Source of the DNA: Kitasatospora sp. NA04385
Lineage (GTDB): Bacteria > Actinomycetota > Actinomycetes > Streptomycetales > Streptomycetaceae
Direction of reading: 5' to 3'
DNA: 64,000 nucleotides
Assembly (NCBI RefSeq): GCF_013364235.1
Contig: NZ_CP054919.1
Span: forward strand, 1,339,686-1,403,685
Under the pieces are notes generated by a model. That model saw only the letters and a program-made list of their open reading frames with translations, was not told the DNA's origin and did no database searches. Shown here piece by piece: positions 24,946-36,285 of this stretch (its first letter is position 1; each line of letters starts with the position of its first letter). The translations under genes and the position numbers were made by a program.

Positions 24946-26757
24946 TCAGGCGGTCGGCCCGGCCTCGGCCTTGGCGCCGTCCTTGCCCTCCTTGGCGTTC
25001 TCCTTGGCCTTGGGCCGGGCGTCCACGCCCGCCTCGCGGCGCTGGGCCGGGGTGATGGCGGTGGGGGCGCCGGTCAGCGGGTCGCCGCCGGTGGAGGTCT
25101 TCGGGAAGGCGATGACGTCCCGGATGGTGTCGTAGCCGCCCAGCAGGGTGACCACGCGGTCCAGGCCGAGCGCGATGCCGCCGTGCGGCGGCGGGCCGTA
25201 GTTGAAGGCGTCCAGCAGGAAGCCGAACTGCGCGGCCGCCTCCTCCTCGGACAGGCCGATCGCGTCGAACGCCCGCTTCTGCACCTCGCGCTGGTGGATG
25301 CGGATCGAACCGCCGCCCAGCTCCGAGCCGTTGAGCACCAGGTCGTACGCGTTGGAGAGCGCGCTGCCCGGGTCGGTGTCGAAGGTGGCGAGCGACTCGG
25401 CGGTCGGCGCGGTGAAGGGGTGGTGCACCGCGTGCCAGCCCTGGAACTCGCCCTTGTCGTCCTCGATCGGCTCGAACATCGGGAAGTCCACGACCCACAG
25501 GAAGGCCCACTGGGACTCGTCGATCAGCTGGCAGCGGCGGCCGATCTCCAGGCGGGCGGCGCCGAGCAGCTCCTGCGAGGCGGTCTTCTTGCCGGCCGCG
25601 AAGAACACCGCGTCGCCGGGCTTGGCGCCGGCGGCGGCGGCCAGGCCGGACAGGTGCTCCTCGGACAGGTTCTTGGCGACCGGGCCGCGCAGCTCGCCGG
25701 TCTCGGCGTCCACCAGGACGTACGCGAGGCCGCGGGCGCCGCGGGCCTTCGCCCAGTCCTGCCAGGCGTCGAGCTGCTTGCGGGGCTGCGAGGCGCCGCC
25801 GGGCATCACGACCGCGCCGACGTACGGGGCCTGGAAGACCCGGAACCCGGTGCCCGCGAAGTACTCGGTGAGGTCGGTGAGCTCCTGGCCGAAGCGGACG
25901 TCCGGCTTGTCGGAGCCGTAGCGGGACATCGCGTCGGCGTAGGTCAGGCGGGGCAGCGGGTTGGGGATCTCGTACCCGTGCACCTCCTTCCAGATCCGGG
26001 CGACGACCTTCTCGCCGAGCGCCAGGACGTCCTCCTGGTCGACGAAGGACGCCTCGATGTCGAGCTGGGTGAACTCCGGCTGCCGGTCGGCGCGGAAGTC
26101 CTCGTCGCGGAAGCAGCGGGCGATCTGGTAGTAGCGCTCCATGCCGGCCACCATCAGCAGCTGCTTGAACAGCTGCGGGGACTGCGGCAGGGCGTACCAG
26201 TGGCCCGGCTGGAGGCGGACCGGGACGAGGAAGTCGCGGGCGCCCTCGGGGGTGGAGCGGGTCAGGTACGGGGTCTCGATGTCGAGGTAGTCGTTCTCCT
26301 CCATCACCGTGCGGATGATGTGGTTGACCTTCGAGCGCAGCCGCAGCGCGCGGGCCGGGCCCTCGCGGCGCAGGTCGAGGTAGCGGTAGCGCAGCCGCAC
26401 CTCCTCGTTGACCGAGCCGGGCTCGTACTCGGCGACCTGGAACGGCAGCGGCGCGGCCTCGGACAGCACCTCGATGGACTCGACGACGACCTCGACCGCG
26501 CCGGTCGGGATGTCCGGGTTCTCGTTGCCCTCCGGGCGGACCCGGACCTCGCCGACCACCTTCACGCAGTACTCGGAGCGCAGCCCGTGCACCGACTCCA
26601 GGTCGCGGACCACGACCTGCACGGTGCCCGAGGCGTCGCGCAGGTCGATGAAGGCCACGCCGCCGTGGTCGCGGCGGCGGGCCACCCAGCCGGCCAGGGT
26701 GACGGTGGTGCCGGCGTGCTCCGCGCGGAGCGTGCCCGCGTCGTGCGTGCGGATCAC
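24946..26757 (-). CDS. aspS: Aspartate--tRNA ligase
   Basis: 603-aa bacterial-type class II synthetase. It has the N-terminal OB-fold anticodon domain ([20 protein letters not shown]), class II motif 2 ([18 protein letters not shown]), the bacterial insert with RYGSDKPD, and motif 3 [11 protein letters not shown] Lys/Ala/Glu-rich tail ends the protein. The GTG at 26757 overlaps the hisS stop (GTGA), so it is coupled to hisS; the longer frame upstream is the hisS shadow. Whether it is discriminating or also charges tRNA-Asn cannot be judged by eye. Confidence 0.97.
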   Translation of the reverse strand: MIRTHDAGTLRAEHAGTTVTLAGWVARRRDHGGVAFIDLRDASGTVQVVVRDLESVHGLRSEYCVKVVGEVRVRPEGNENPDIPTGAVEVVVESIEVLSEAAPLPFQVAEYEPGSVNEEVRLRYRYLDLRREGPARALRLRSKVNHIIRTVMEENDYLDIETPYLTRSTPEGARDFLVPVRLQPGHWYALPQSPQLFKQLLMVAGMERYYQIARCFRDEDFRADRQPEFTQLDIEASFVDQEDVLALGEKVVARIWKEVHGYEIPNPLPRLTYADAMSRYGSDKPDVRFGQELTDLTEYFAGTGFRVFQAPYVGAVVMPGGASQPRKQLDAWQDWAKARGARGLAYVLVDAETGELRGPVAKNLSEEHLSGLAAAAGAKPGDAVFFAAGKKTASQELLGAARLEIGRRCQLIDESQWAFLWVVDFPMFEPIEDDKGEFQGWHAVHHPFTAPTAESLATFDTDPGSALSNAYDLVLNGSELGGGSIRIHQREVQKRAFDAIGLSEEEAAAQFGFLLDAFNYGPPPHGGIALGLDRVVTLLGGYDTIRDVIAFPKTSTGGDPLTGAPTAITPAQRREAGVDARPKAKENAKEGKDGAKAEAGPTA

Positions 26758-28031
26758 AGCTGCTTCTCCTTCAGGGTGGTGACGAGCGCCGCAAGGGCGA
26801 CGGGGGTCTGCTCGCCGGACTCCATGTCCTTGAGCTGGACCACGCCCTCGGCGAGGTCCCGGTCGCCGGCGATCACGGCGAACCGGGCGCCGGATCGGTC
26901 CGCCGACTTCATGGCGTTCTTGATGCCCTTGACACCGAACGCGAGATCGGTGGCCACCCCGAGGCGGCGCAGCTCGACGGTCTTGGCGAACAGGACGGTC
27001 TTCGCCTCCTCGCTGAGCGCGACGGCGTACACCGCGGTGGTGGCGGGCAGGTCGAGGACGACGCCCTCGGCCTCCAGCGCGAGGTAGGTGCGGTCCACGC
27101 CCAGCGCCCAGCCGACCGAGGGCAGCGCCGGGCCGCCGATCATCTCGGACAGGCCGTCGTAGCGGCCGCCGCCGCCGATCGCGGACTGGGCGCCGAGGCC
27201 GTTGTGCACGAACTCGAAGGTGGTGCGGGTGTAGTAGTCCAGGCCGCGCACCAGCTTGGGGTCGTCGACGAACCCGACGCCCGCGGCGGTGAGCAGCTCG
27301 CGGACCTTCTCGTCGTACGCCTTGCAGTCCTCGCAGAGGTGGTCGCGCAGCCGGGGCGCGTCCACCAGCTGGGCCTGGACGGACTCGCGCTTGTCGTCCA
27401 GCACGCGCAGCGGGTTGATCTCCGCGCGGCGGCGGGTCTCCTCGTCGAGGTCGAGCCCGGCCAGGAACTCGACCAGCGCGGCGCGGTAGACCGGGCGGCA
27501 CTGCCGGTCGCCGAGGCTGTTGAGCAGCAGCGAGTAGTCCGACAGGCCGAGCGCGCGGAAGGCGTCGTCGGCCAGGATGATCAACTCGGCGTCCAGCGCC
27601 GGGTCCTCGGCGCCGATGGCCTCCGCGCCGACCTGGGAGAACTGCCGGTAGCGGCCCTTCTGCATCCGCTCGTAGCGGTAGTAGTTGCCGGAGTACCAGA
27701 GCTTGACCGGCAGGTTGCCCTGCTTGTGCAGGTTCGCCTGGAGCGCGGCGCGCAGCACCGAGGCGGTGCCCTCGGGCCGCAGCGCGAGTTCGTCACCGCC
27801 CCGGGTGGTCAGCTGGTACATCTCCTTGGTGACGATGTCGGTGGACTCCCCGACACCGCGGGAGAAGAGCTTCACGTCCTCGAAGACCGGGGTCTCGATG
27901 TAGCCGTACCCGGCTCGGCGCGCGGGGGCGGAGATCGCCTCGCGGACCGCCAGGAAGGCCGCCGAGGTGGGCGGCAGCAGGTCGTAGGTGCCCTTGGGGG
28001 CGGTGAAGGTGCTCAACTTCTCTTCCGTCAC
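26754..28031 (-). CDS. hisS: Histidine--tRNA ligase
   Basis: 425-aa class II synthetase with [11 protein letters not shown] at the start, motif 2 [27 protein letters not shown], the HisRS-specific [15 protein letters not shown] and motif 3 region [10 protein letters not shown]. The C-terminal anticodon-binding domain follows. The GTG start at 28031 overlaps the upstream metallo-hydrolase stop (GTGA), and the stop overlaps aspS, making a three-gene coupled chain. Confidence 0.97.
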   Translation of the reverse strand: MTEEKLSTFTAPKGTYDLLPPTSAAFLAVREAISAPARRAGYGYIETPVFEDVKLFSRGVGESTDIVTKEMYQLTTRGGDELALRPEGTASVLRAALQANLHKQGNLPVKLWYSGNYYRYERMQKGRYRQFSQVGAEAIGAEDPALDAELIILADDAFRALGLSDYSLLLNSLGDRQCRPVYRAALVEFLAGLDLDEETRRRAEINPLRVLDDKRESVQAQLVDAPRLRDHLCEDCKAYDEKVRELLTAAGVGFVDDPKLVRGLDYYTRTTFEFVHNGLGAQSAIGGGGRYDGLSEMIGGPALPSVGWALGVDRTYLALEAEGVVLDLPATTAVYAVALSEEAKTVLFAKTVELRRLGVATDLAFGVKGIKNAMKSADRSGARFAVIAGDRDLAEGVVQLKDMESGEQTPVALAALVTTLKEKQL

Positions 28032-28735
28032 ATTCCTCGTCGCGGGAAGGCCGGTGCGCCCTGCGCACCGCCCGCCTGCTGGAGGTAGGGGTTGGTGGCG
28101 CGCTCACGGCCGATGGTGGTCTGGGAGCCGTGGCCGGAGAGCACCACGGTCGCGTCGTCGAGGGGCAGGCACACCCGGGCCAGCGAGCGCATGATCGCCG
28201 CGCTGTCCCCGCCCGGGAGGTCGGTACGCCCGATGGAGCCGGCGAACAGCAGGTCGCCCGAGAACAGGACCGGGGGGATGTCCTGCGAGGCGGGCGTCCT
28301 GAACGTCACCGACCCCTTGGTATGGCCGGGGGCGTGGTCGACGGTGAGCCGCAGCCCGGCGAGTTCCAGCACGCCGCCGTCGGTCAACTCGCGGACGTCG
28401 TCCGGCTCGCCGACGGTGATCGAGCCCATCAGCTGCTGCCCGAGCGAGCGCCCGAGCGCCTTCTCCGGGTCGGCCAGCATGTAGCGGTCCTCGGGGTGGA
28501 TCCAGGCCGGCACGCCCCGCGCGCCGCAGACCGGGACGACCGAGGCGACGTGGTCGATGTGCCCGTGGGTGAGCAGCACCGCGACCGGCTTGAGCCGGTG
28601 CTCGCGGATCAACTCCTCGACGCCGCCCGCCGCTTCGTGGCCCGGGTCGACGATCACGCACTCCTCGCCGGCGGCGGGTGCGACCAGGTAGCAGTTGGTG
28701 CCCCAGGCCCCGGCGGGGAATCCGGCGACGAACAC
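28028..28735 (-). CDS. MBL-fold metallo-hydrolase (glyoxalase II-like)
   Basis: 235-aa metallo-beta-lactamase-fold protein. The dinuclear metal motif THGHIDH, the later histidine in HAPGHTKGS, the bridging aspartate in FSGDLLF and a terminal [10 protein letters not shown] are all in place. The layout matches the hydroxyacylglutathione hydrolase-like proteins that sit beside hisS and relA in actinobacteria; since these organisms use mycothiol, a thiol-ester hydrolase role is plausible but unproven. The start is GTG at 28735. Confidence 0.9.
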   Translation of the reverse strand: MFVAGFPAGAWGTNCYLVAPAAGEECVIVDPGHEAAGGVEELIREHRLKPVAVLLTHGHIDHVASVVPVCGARGVPAWIHPEDRYMLADPEKALGRSLGQQLMGSITVGEPDDVRELTDGGVLELAGLRLTVDHAPGHTKGSVTFRTPASQDIPPVLFSGDLLFAGSIGRTDLPGGDSAAIMRSLARVCLPLDDATVVLSGHGSQTTIGRERATNPYLQQAGGAQGAPAFPRRGM

Positions 28736-28965
28736 GCGAGTCCTTACGTTTCATGGCGGTGGCGGTGTGCTTTTCCCCCGCAGCCTACCGGCGGCACCGG
28801 GCCGCGGGCGAACCGGTTGTCCGGTGCGTTCAGGGCTTTCTCATCCTGGGCTGATCCCGTCCTGACGTGCCGGGTCCTTACACTGGGCCGCCGTCGGGTG
28901 CGATGATCCGCACGCGACAACAGAACAGGTCCCCGTTCCCCACAGTCCGGCAGGAGACACGTCCG

Positions 28966-29724
28966 GTGGTCAGCAGCGAACAGCGGCGGCGGCAGCTCGC
29001 CCGTGAGAAGTACGAGCGCCAGATGCAGGCGCGCGCCGAGGCGGTCGCCAAGCGCAGGCGGCGCAACGTGATCGTCGCCGCGGTCCTGGCCGTGGTGGTG
29101 GTGGCCGGCGTCGCGACCGTCGCGGGCGGCGTGTTCGACTCGGACAAGAAGAAGGACGACAAGGCCGCCTCCGCGGCGCCGACGCCCTCCTCCTCCGTCT
29201 CCGGCAAGCAGTGGGCCGCCGAGCCGGCCATGTCGATCGACACCGCGGCCAAGTACACGGCCAAGATCGAGACCTCGCAGGGCGAGGTCACCCTCGCGCT
29301 GAACGCCGCGAAGGCGCCGCACACCGTCAACTCCTTCGTGTTCCTGGCGGGTCAGCAGTTCTGGGACAACACCAAGTGCCACCGCCTGACCACGGAGGGC
29401 ATCTTCGTCCTGCAGTGCGGCGACCCGACCGGCACCGGCCGGGGCGGCCCGGGCTACCAGTTCGCCGACGAGAACCTCGAGGGGGCGACCTACCCGGCGG
29501 GCACCGTGGCGATGGCCAACTCCGGTGCGAACACCAACGGCAGCCAGTTCTTCCTGGTCTACAAGGACACCCAACTGCCGCCCAGCTACACCCCGTTCGG
29601 CACCATCACCGGCGGCCTGGACGTGCTGCAGAAGATCGCCGCGGCCGGCACTGAGGGCGACACCGGCGACGGCGCGCCCAAGACTCCGGTCAACATCACC
29701 GCCATCACCACCGCGAAGGGCTGA
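28966..29724 (+). CDS. Membrane-anchored cyclophilin-type peptidyl-prolyl isomerase
   Basis: 252-aa protein with a basic cytoplasmic head, a single membrane helix (NVIVAAVLAVVVVAGVATVAGGVF), a Ser/Ala linker and an extracellular cyclophilin domain. The active-site arginine is kept in KCHRLTTEG and the glutamine in LQCGDPTG, and the ANTNGSQFF motif is intact; the usual tryptophan is absent from YTPFGTITGG. The GTG at 28966 was chosen because GGAG lies 9 bases upstream. It is divergent from the hydrolase-hisS-aspS chain, as with ppiB beside relA and hisS in mycobacteria. Confidence 0.92.
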   Translation: MVSSEQRRRQLAREKYERQMQARAEAVAKRRRRNVIVAAVLAVVVVAGVATVAGGVFDSDKKKDDKAASAAPTPSSSVSGKQWAAEPAMSIDTAAKYTAKIETSQGEVTLALNAAKAPHTVNSFVFLAGQQFWDNTKCHRLTTEGIFVLQCGDPTGTGRGGPGYQFADENLEGATYPAGTVAMANSGANTNGSQFFLVYKDTQLPPSYTPFGTITGGLDVLQKIAAAGTEGDTGDGAPKTPVNITAITTAKG

Positions 29725-29791
29725 CCCGCCGCGAAAATCGACCGGCGCCGGATGCGGACAGCACCGGCGCTGGTCGCCTATGTTGCTGTTG

Positions 29792-29872
29792 TATAGGGTG
29801 CCCTGACCGTCGGCCGTCACCCTCGGCGCAACCCAACGACGGCTCGGGACGGCGGACTCCATCGGTCCGCCG
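29792..29872 (+). promoter_or_regulatory. Possible promoter and leader hairpin of the DUF349 gene
   Basis: A TATAGG hexamer at 29792-29797 (context TTGTATAGGGT) could be a -10 element without a clear -35. Downstream an 8-bp hairpin (CGGCGGAC / GTCCGCCG, 29850-29872, 7-base loop) would lie in the 5' leader. Confidence 0.3.
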
Positions 29873-29931
29873 CACATCAACTGTGGACGACGCTCCCGCC
29901 CGTGGGCGTGGCGTCATGTGGAGGAGGCGCT

Positions 29932-31161
29932 GTGAGCAGCGACCCGTGGGGCCGTGTCGACGAGCAGGGGAACGTCTACGTGAGGACGGCCGACGGCGAA
30001 CGCCAGGTCGGCTCCTGGCAGGCCGGCTCCCCGGAGGAGGCCCTCGCCTACTTCGAGCGCAAGTTCCAGGGCCTGGAGGCGGAGACCGCCCTCCTGGAGC
30101 ACCGGGTGCGCAAGACCGACCTGGCCGCCAAGGAGGCGCAGACCGCGCTGGACCACCTGCGCGCGCAGGTCACCGAGGCGCACGCGGTCGGCGACCTGGC
30201 CGCGCTGGCCGCCCGCCTGGACGCCCTGGCCGGCGAGATCGAGGCCCGGCAGGGCGAGCGCAAGGCCGCCCGGGCGAAGGCCCAGGAGGAGACCCGCGCC
30301 GCCAAGGAGGCGCTGGTCGCCGAGGCCGAGCAGCTCGCCGAGTCCAACCAGTGGCGGGAGGCCGGCGACCGGCTGCGCGCCCTGGTCGACAACTGGAAGG
30401 CGCTGCCGCGGCTGGACCGCAAGAGCGACGACGAGCTGTGGCACCGCTTCTCGCACGCCCGCTCGGTCTTCTCCAAGCACCGCAAGGCGCACTTCGCGGC
30501 GCTCGACTCGGAGCGCGAGTCGGCCCGCGCGGTGAAGGAGCGGCTGGTCGCCCAGGCCGAGGCGCTCTCCGGCTCCACCGAGTGGGGCCCCACCGCCGCC
30601 GCCTACCGCGACCTGATGACGCAGTGGAAGGCCGCCGGCCGCGCCCAGCGGGACGCGGAGGAGGAGCTGTGGGCCCGCTTCCGCGGCGCCCAGGACGTCT
30701 TCTTCCAGGCCCGGTCCTCCGCGTTCTCCGAGCGCGACGCCGAGCAGGGCGAGAACCAGAAGGCCAAGGAGGCGCTGCTGGTCGAGGCCGAGGCGATCCT
30801 GCCGATCACCGACCTGAAGGCCGCCAAGGCCGCGCTGCGCGAGGTCTCCGAGCGCTGGGAGGCCATCGGCCACGTCCCGCGCGACGCCCGTCCGAAGCTG
30901 GACGGCCGGCTGTCCGCGGTGGAGCGCGCCGTCCGCGAGGCCGAGGAGGCCGAGTGGCAGCGCTCCAACCCGGAGGCCCGGGCCCGCGCCACCGGCATGA
31001 CCGCCCTGCTCCAGGCCGCCGTGGACAAGCTCCGCGCCGACCTGGACAAGGCCCGCGCGGCGGGCAACACCTCCCGGGCCGCCAAGCTGGAGGCCGAGCT
31101 GGAGGGCCGCCAGGCGCTGCTCGACCAGGCGCAGAAGTCGCTGCAGGAGTTCAGCTCCTGA
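29932..31161 (+). CDS. DUF349 domain-containing coiled-coil protein
   Basis: 409-aa, almost wholly helical and highly charged. It contains repeated DUF349 units recognisable by W-x-A/W-K-A and WAR/WHRF patterns (QWREAGDRLRALVDNWKALPR; EWGPTAAAYRDLMTQWKAAGR; RWEAIGHVPRD). Long Ala/Glu/Arg runs predict coiled coils. The GTG at 29932 has GGAGGAGG upstream. The molecular function of the family is not established. It ends at a very strong hairpin shared with the convergent lipoprotein gene. Confidence 0.85.
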   Translation: MSSDPWGRVDEQGNVYVRTADGERQVGSWQAGSPEEALAYFERKFQGLEAETALLEHRVRKTDLAAKEAQTALDHLRAQVTEAHAVGDLAALAARLDALAGEIEARQGERKAARAKAQEETRAAKEALVAEAEQLAESNQWREAGDRLRALVDNWKALPRLDRKSDDELWHRFSHARSVFSKHRKAHFAALDSERESARAVKERLVAQAEALSGSTEWGPTAAAYRDLMTQWKAAGRAQRDAEEELWARFRGAQDVFFQARSSAFSERDAEQGENQKAKEALLVEAEAILPITDLKAAKAALREVSERWEAIGHVPRDARPKLDGRLSAVERAVREAEEAEWQRSNPEARARATGMTALLQAAVDKLRADLDKARAAGNTSRAAKLEAELEGRQALLDQAQKSLQEFSS

Positions 31162-31170
31162 CCCGGCTCC

Positions 31171-31217
31171 GTACCCGAAGGGCCCCCGTCCGCACCGGAC
31201 GGGGGCCCTTCGGGTAC
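31171..31217. terminator. 22-bp perfect bidirectional terminator hairpin
   Basis: Arms of 22 bp (beginning GTACCCGAAGGG) are perfectly complementary around a 3-base centre. It lies 9 bp after the DUF349 stop and 4 bp from the end of the convergent lipoprotein frame, so it can end both transcripts. Confidence 0.85.
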
Positions 31218-31221
31218 GGGG

Positions 31222-32012
31222 TCACACCACCGAGGGCGTGGCGGCCGGCGACTGCAGCTGGTCCAGGTCCAGGCTCTGGTCGGGCCCGGGGGTGGCGCTG
31301 GGGACGGGGGTGCCGAACTCGCTGAAATCGACCTTCCCGGTGTCCTGCTCCAGCTCCAGCGGCACCGCCGCGCCGGTGGTGGCCACGTACAGGGTGCCGG
31401 TGCCGGAGGCGCCGCTCAGCGCGAGGGCGGGGCGGTCCTGCACGGTGGCCGGTTCGCCCCGGGTCACGCCGCTCCCCGCGCTGCCGAGCCGGTCGGCCAG
31501 CGCGCCCAGGTCGCACAGCTCGGTGATCTCGCCGAAGTCCGGATTGTCGCTGCTGGTCCGCAGGTAGCGGTCGCCGACCAGGTCGGACAGCGCCGAACCG
31601 CCGTGGGTCTGCCAGAACTCCTGGTCCGGCTTCACCCACAGCTGCGTCCCGGCCTTGACCACCTCGAAGCTGCCGACGCCGAGCTGGCCGAGCGTGCCGG
31701 TGCAGTCCCCGGCGGTGTTCAGCCGCAGGTCCACCCGGACCTGCGCGCCCTGGGTGCTCAGCGTGCCGGCCGTCCGGACCGTGCCCGCGTCCCGGAGGCC
31801 CTGCACCGCCCGCTGGAGGGCCTGGTCGGCCGGGAGCGCCGCGAGGCCGTTGTCCCCGGCCGCGGAGGCCGCCGCCGGGCGGCCGTCACCGCGCTGCCGG
31901 TGCCGCTCGCCGCCGGGCCGCCGGAGCCGCCCGAACCGCTGCCGCACCCGGCCGCCAGTGCCGCGGCCGCCACCGCGCCGACCGCCGCCGTCCTGAGCCG
32001 TATGCCGTGCAC
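31222..32012 (-). pseudogene. Lipoprotein gene with apparent -1 frameshift
   Basis: A GTG at 32012 with GGGAGG 4 bases upstream starts a clean lipoprotein signal: basic head HGIRLRT, a hydrophobic Ala/Val core and lipobox LAAGC with Cys23. The mature domain (about 200 residues, containing LQRAVQGLRDAGTVRT, TQLWVKPDQEFWQ and YLRTSSDNPDFGEITELC, LppX/LprG-like in flavour) is open in a different frame up to the stop at 31222. Joining them needs a -1 shift or one extra base between about 31880 and 31945. It may be a real disruption, a sequencing error in the GC-rich linker, or frameshifting. The function is unknown. Confidence 0.75.
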
Positions 32013-32117
32013 GCTGCCTCCCGGAAAGCCGACCGCCCCCACCCGGCCAGTGTCGGCGGGGCGGGGGCGGGCGGCGACCGGAGCGCCGTGCGGGGCTCCT
32101 GCGCTTGCGGGCCGCGC

Positions 32118-34472
<2,355 letters not shown>

Positions 34473-34546
34473 TCCTACGTCGGATCAACCTTCATCGTAC
34501 CGACAGCGCGCCCCCCTGCGGCGGCGCGCCCGCCTCGAACGGAGAA

Positions 34547-34576
34547 CCGCCCGGGAACGGTCGTGTTCCCGGGCGG
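34547..34576 (-). terminator. Probable apt terminator
   Basis: Perfect 12-bp stem (CCGCCCGGGAAC / GTTCCCGGGCGG) with a 6-base loop, 18 bp after the apt stop and about 75 bp before relA. It suggests relA also has its own promoter. Confidence 0.7.
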
Positions 34577-34594
34577 CCCTCGAACAGCGCGGTG

Positions 34595-35149
34595 TCACAC
34601 CACGACGAGCGTCTCCAGCGGGGCGCCGTGCAGGTGCGGGGCGAGCTTCGCGCGCCCCGTCAGGAAGCCGAGCTCCATCAGCACCACCACGCCGACCAGC
34701 TCGGCCCCGGCCTCCTGGACCAGGTCCAGCGAGGCCGAGATCGTCCCGCCGGTGGCCAGCACGTCGTCGACCACCAGGACCCGCTCGCCCGGCTCGAACG
34801 CGTCGCACTGGACCTCCAGCGTCGCCGACCCGTACTCCAGGTCGTACGAGCGGGAGAACACCTCGCCGGGCAGCTTGCCCTTCTTGCGGATCGGGACGAA
34901 CCCGAGCCCGGCCGCGAACGCGGCCGGCGCGGCGAGGACGAACCCCCGCGCCTCCAGCCCGACCACCTTGGTGGCGCCGAGCTCCTTCGCCCGCGAGGCC
35001 AGCGCCCGGGTCAGCACGCCGAACGCCTCGGCGTCGGCCAGCAGGGGGGCGATGTCCTTGAACAGGACCCCCGGCTTGGGGTAGTCCTGCACGTCCCGGA
35101 TCCGGCTGTTGAGCAGCTCGGACAGGGCGGGGTCGGTGGTGGAGGTCAC
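34595..35149 (-). CDS. apt: Adenine phosphoribosyltransferase
   Basis: 184-aa type I phosphoribosyltransferase that salvages adenine to AMP. The PRPP-binding loop VLVVDDVLATGGT is textbook, preceded by YPKPGVLFKDI and GLEARGFVLA, and IRKKGKLPG. It begins 20 bp after secF, so secD-secF-apt is one run upstream of relA, the conserved actinobacterial order. Confidence 0.96.
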   Translation of the reverse strand: MTSTTDPALSELLNSRIRDVQDYPKPGVLFKDIAPLLADAEAFGVLTRALASRAKELGATKVVGLEARGFVLAAPAAFAAGLGFVPIRKKGKLPGEVFSRSYDLEYGSATLEVQCDAFEPGERVLVVDDVLATGGTISASLDLVQEAGAELVGVVVLMELGFLTGRAKLAPHLHGAPLETLVVV

Positions 35150-35169
35150 GGGGGTTCCTTCGCGGAGGG

Positions 35170-36282
35170 TCAGTGCTTGCCGGACGGCCGTCCCTTGCCG
35201 CGGGCGCGGCCGACCGGCTGGTTACGCTGTCCGACCATACCGGCCGCGACCTGCTCCTCGTCGCCGTCCTCGCTGTCGGCGCTCTCGCCGCGGGCTTCGG
35301 CCTCGGCCGCGGCCTTGGCCTCCGAGGCGCGCCGCTGGGCGACCCGCTTGGCCAGCGCCTTCATCTCCGGGGCCTGCTCCTTGAGCTGCGCGAGCAGCGG
35401 GGTGGCCACGCAGATGGAGGAGTAGGCACCGGCCGCGAGGCCGATGAACAGGGCCAGCGAGATGTCGTTCAGGGTGCCCGCGCCCAGGAAGCCGCCGCCG
35501 ATGAACAGCAGCGCCGAGACCGGGAGCAGGGCGACGACCGTGGTGTTGATGGAGCGCACCAGGGTCTGGTTGAGGCCGTGGTTGGCGGCCTCGCTGTAGG
35601 TGCGGCGGGACTGCTTGGTGATGCCCTTGGTGTTCTCCTTCACGGTGTCGAAGACGACGACCGTGTCGTAGAGCGAGTAGCCGAGGATGGTCAGGAAGCC
35701 GATCACGGTGCCCGGGGTGACCTCGAAGCCGACCAGGGCGTAGACGCCGATGGTGATCAGGAGGTCGTGGATCAGGGCGACCAGGGCGGCCACCGCCATC
35801 CGCCACTCGAAGGCGATCGCCATGTAGACGGTGACCAGGACCATGAAGACGATCAGGCCGGTCAGCGCCTTCTTGGAGATGTCGGCACCCCAGGAGGGGC
35901 CGATCACCTGGGCGTTGATGTCCTGCTCCTGGACGCCGATCGCCTGCGAGAACTCCTTGGTGAAGGTGGTCGCGGGGATCGACTCCTCGGCGCTGACCTG
36001 GATCCGGACGTCGCCCTTGTCCGTGGTCTGCACCAGCGCGGTGTGCGAGCCGATGATCTTGTCGGCGGTGTCCTTCGCCTGCGAGGCGGACAGGCCGGGC
36101 TTGTGCACGGTGTAGACCGAGCCGCCCTTGAACTCGATGCCCAGGTGCAGGCCCAGGGCCAGGCCGATGCCGGCCACCAGGACGATCACCGCGGAGATCG
36201 AGTACCAGATCTTCCGCCGGCCGACGAAGTCGAAGGAGACCTCGCCCTGGTAGAGGCGGTGACCGATGTTGCGGAGCGACAT
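35170..36282 (-). CDS. secF: Protein translocase subunit SecF
   Basis: 370-aa membrane protein of the SecDF motor that uses proton motive force to aid protein export. It has the N-terminal helix after FDFVGRRKIWY, a large extracytoplasmic domain, and the conserved SecF membrane block (LTGLIVFMVLVTVYMAIAFEWRMAVAAL; LTILGYSLYDTVVVFDTVKEN). The cytoplasmic C-terminus is long and charged (RASEAKAAAEAEARG...). It starts 3 bp after the secD stop. Confidence 0.96.
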   Translation of the reverse strand: MSLRNIGHRLYQGEVSFDFVGRRKIWYSISAVIVLVAGIGLALGLHLGIEFKGGSVYTVHKPGLSASQAKDTADKIIGSHTALVQTTDKGDVRIQVSAEESIPATTFTKEFSQAIGVQEQDINAQVIGPSWGADISKKALTGLIVFMVLVTVYMAIAFEWRMAVAALVALIHDLLITIGVYALVGFEVTPGTVIGFLTILGYSLYDTVVVFDTVKENTKGITKQSRRTYSEAANHGLNQTLVRSINTTVVALLPVSALLFIGGGFLGAGTLNDISLALFIGLAAGAYSSICVATPLLAQLKEQAPEMKALAKRVAQRRASEAKAAAEAEARGESADSEDGDEEQVAAGMVGQRNQPVGRARGKGRPSGKH

Positions 36283-36285
36283 GGG

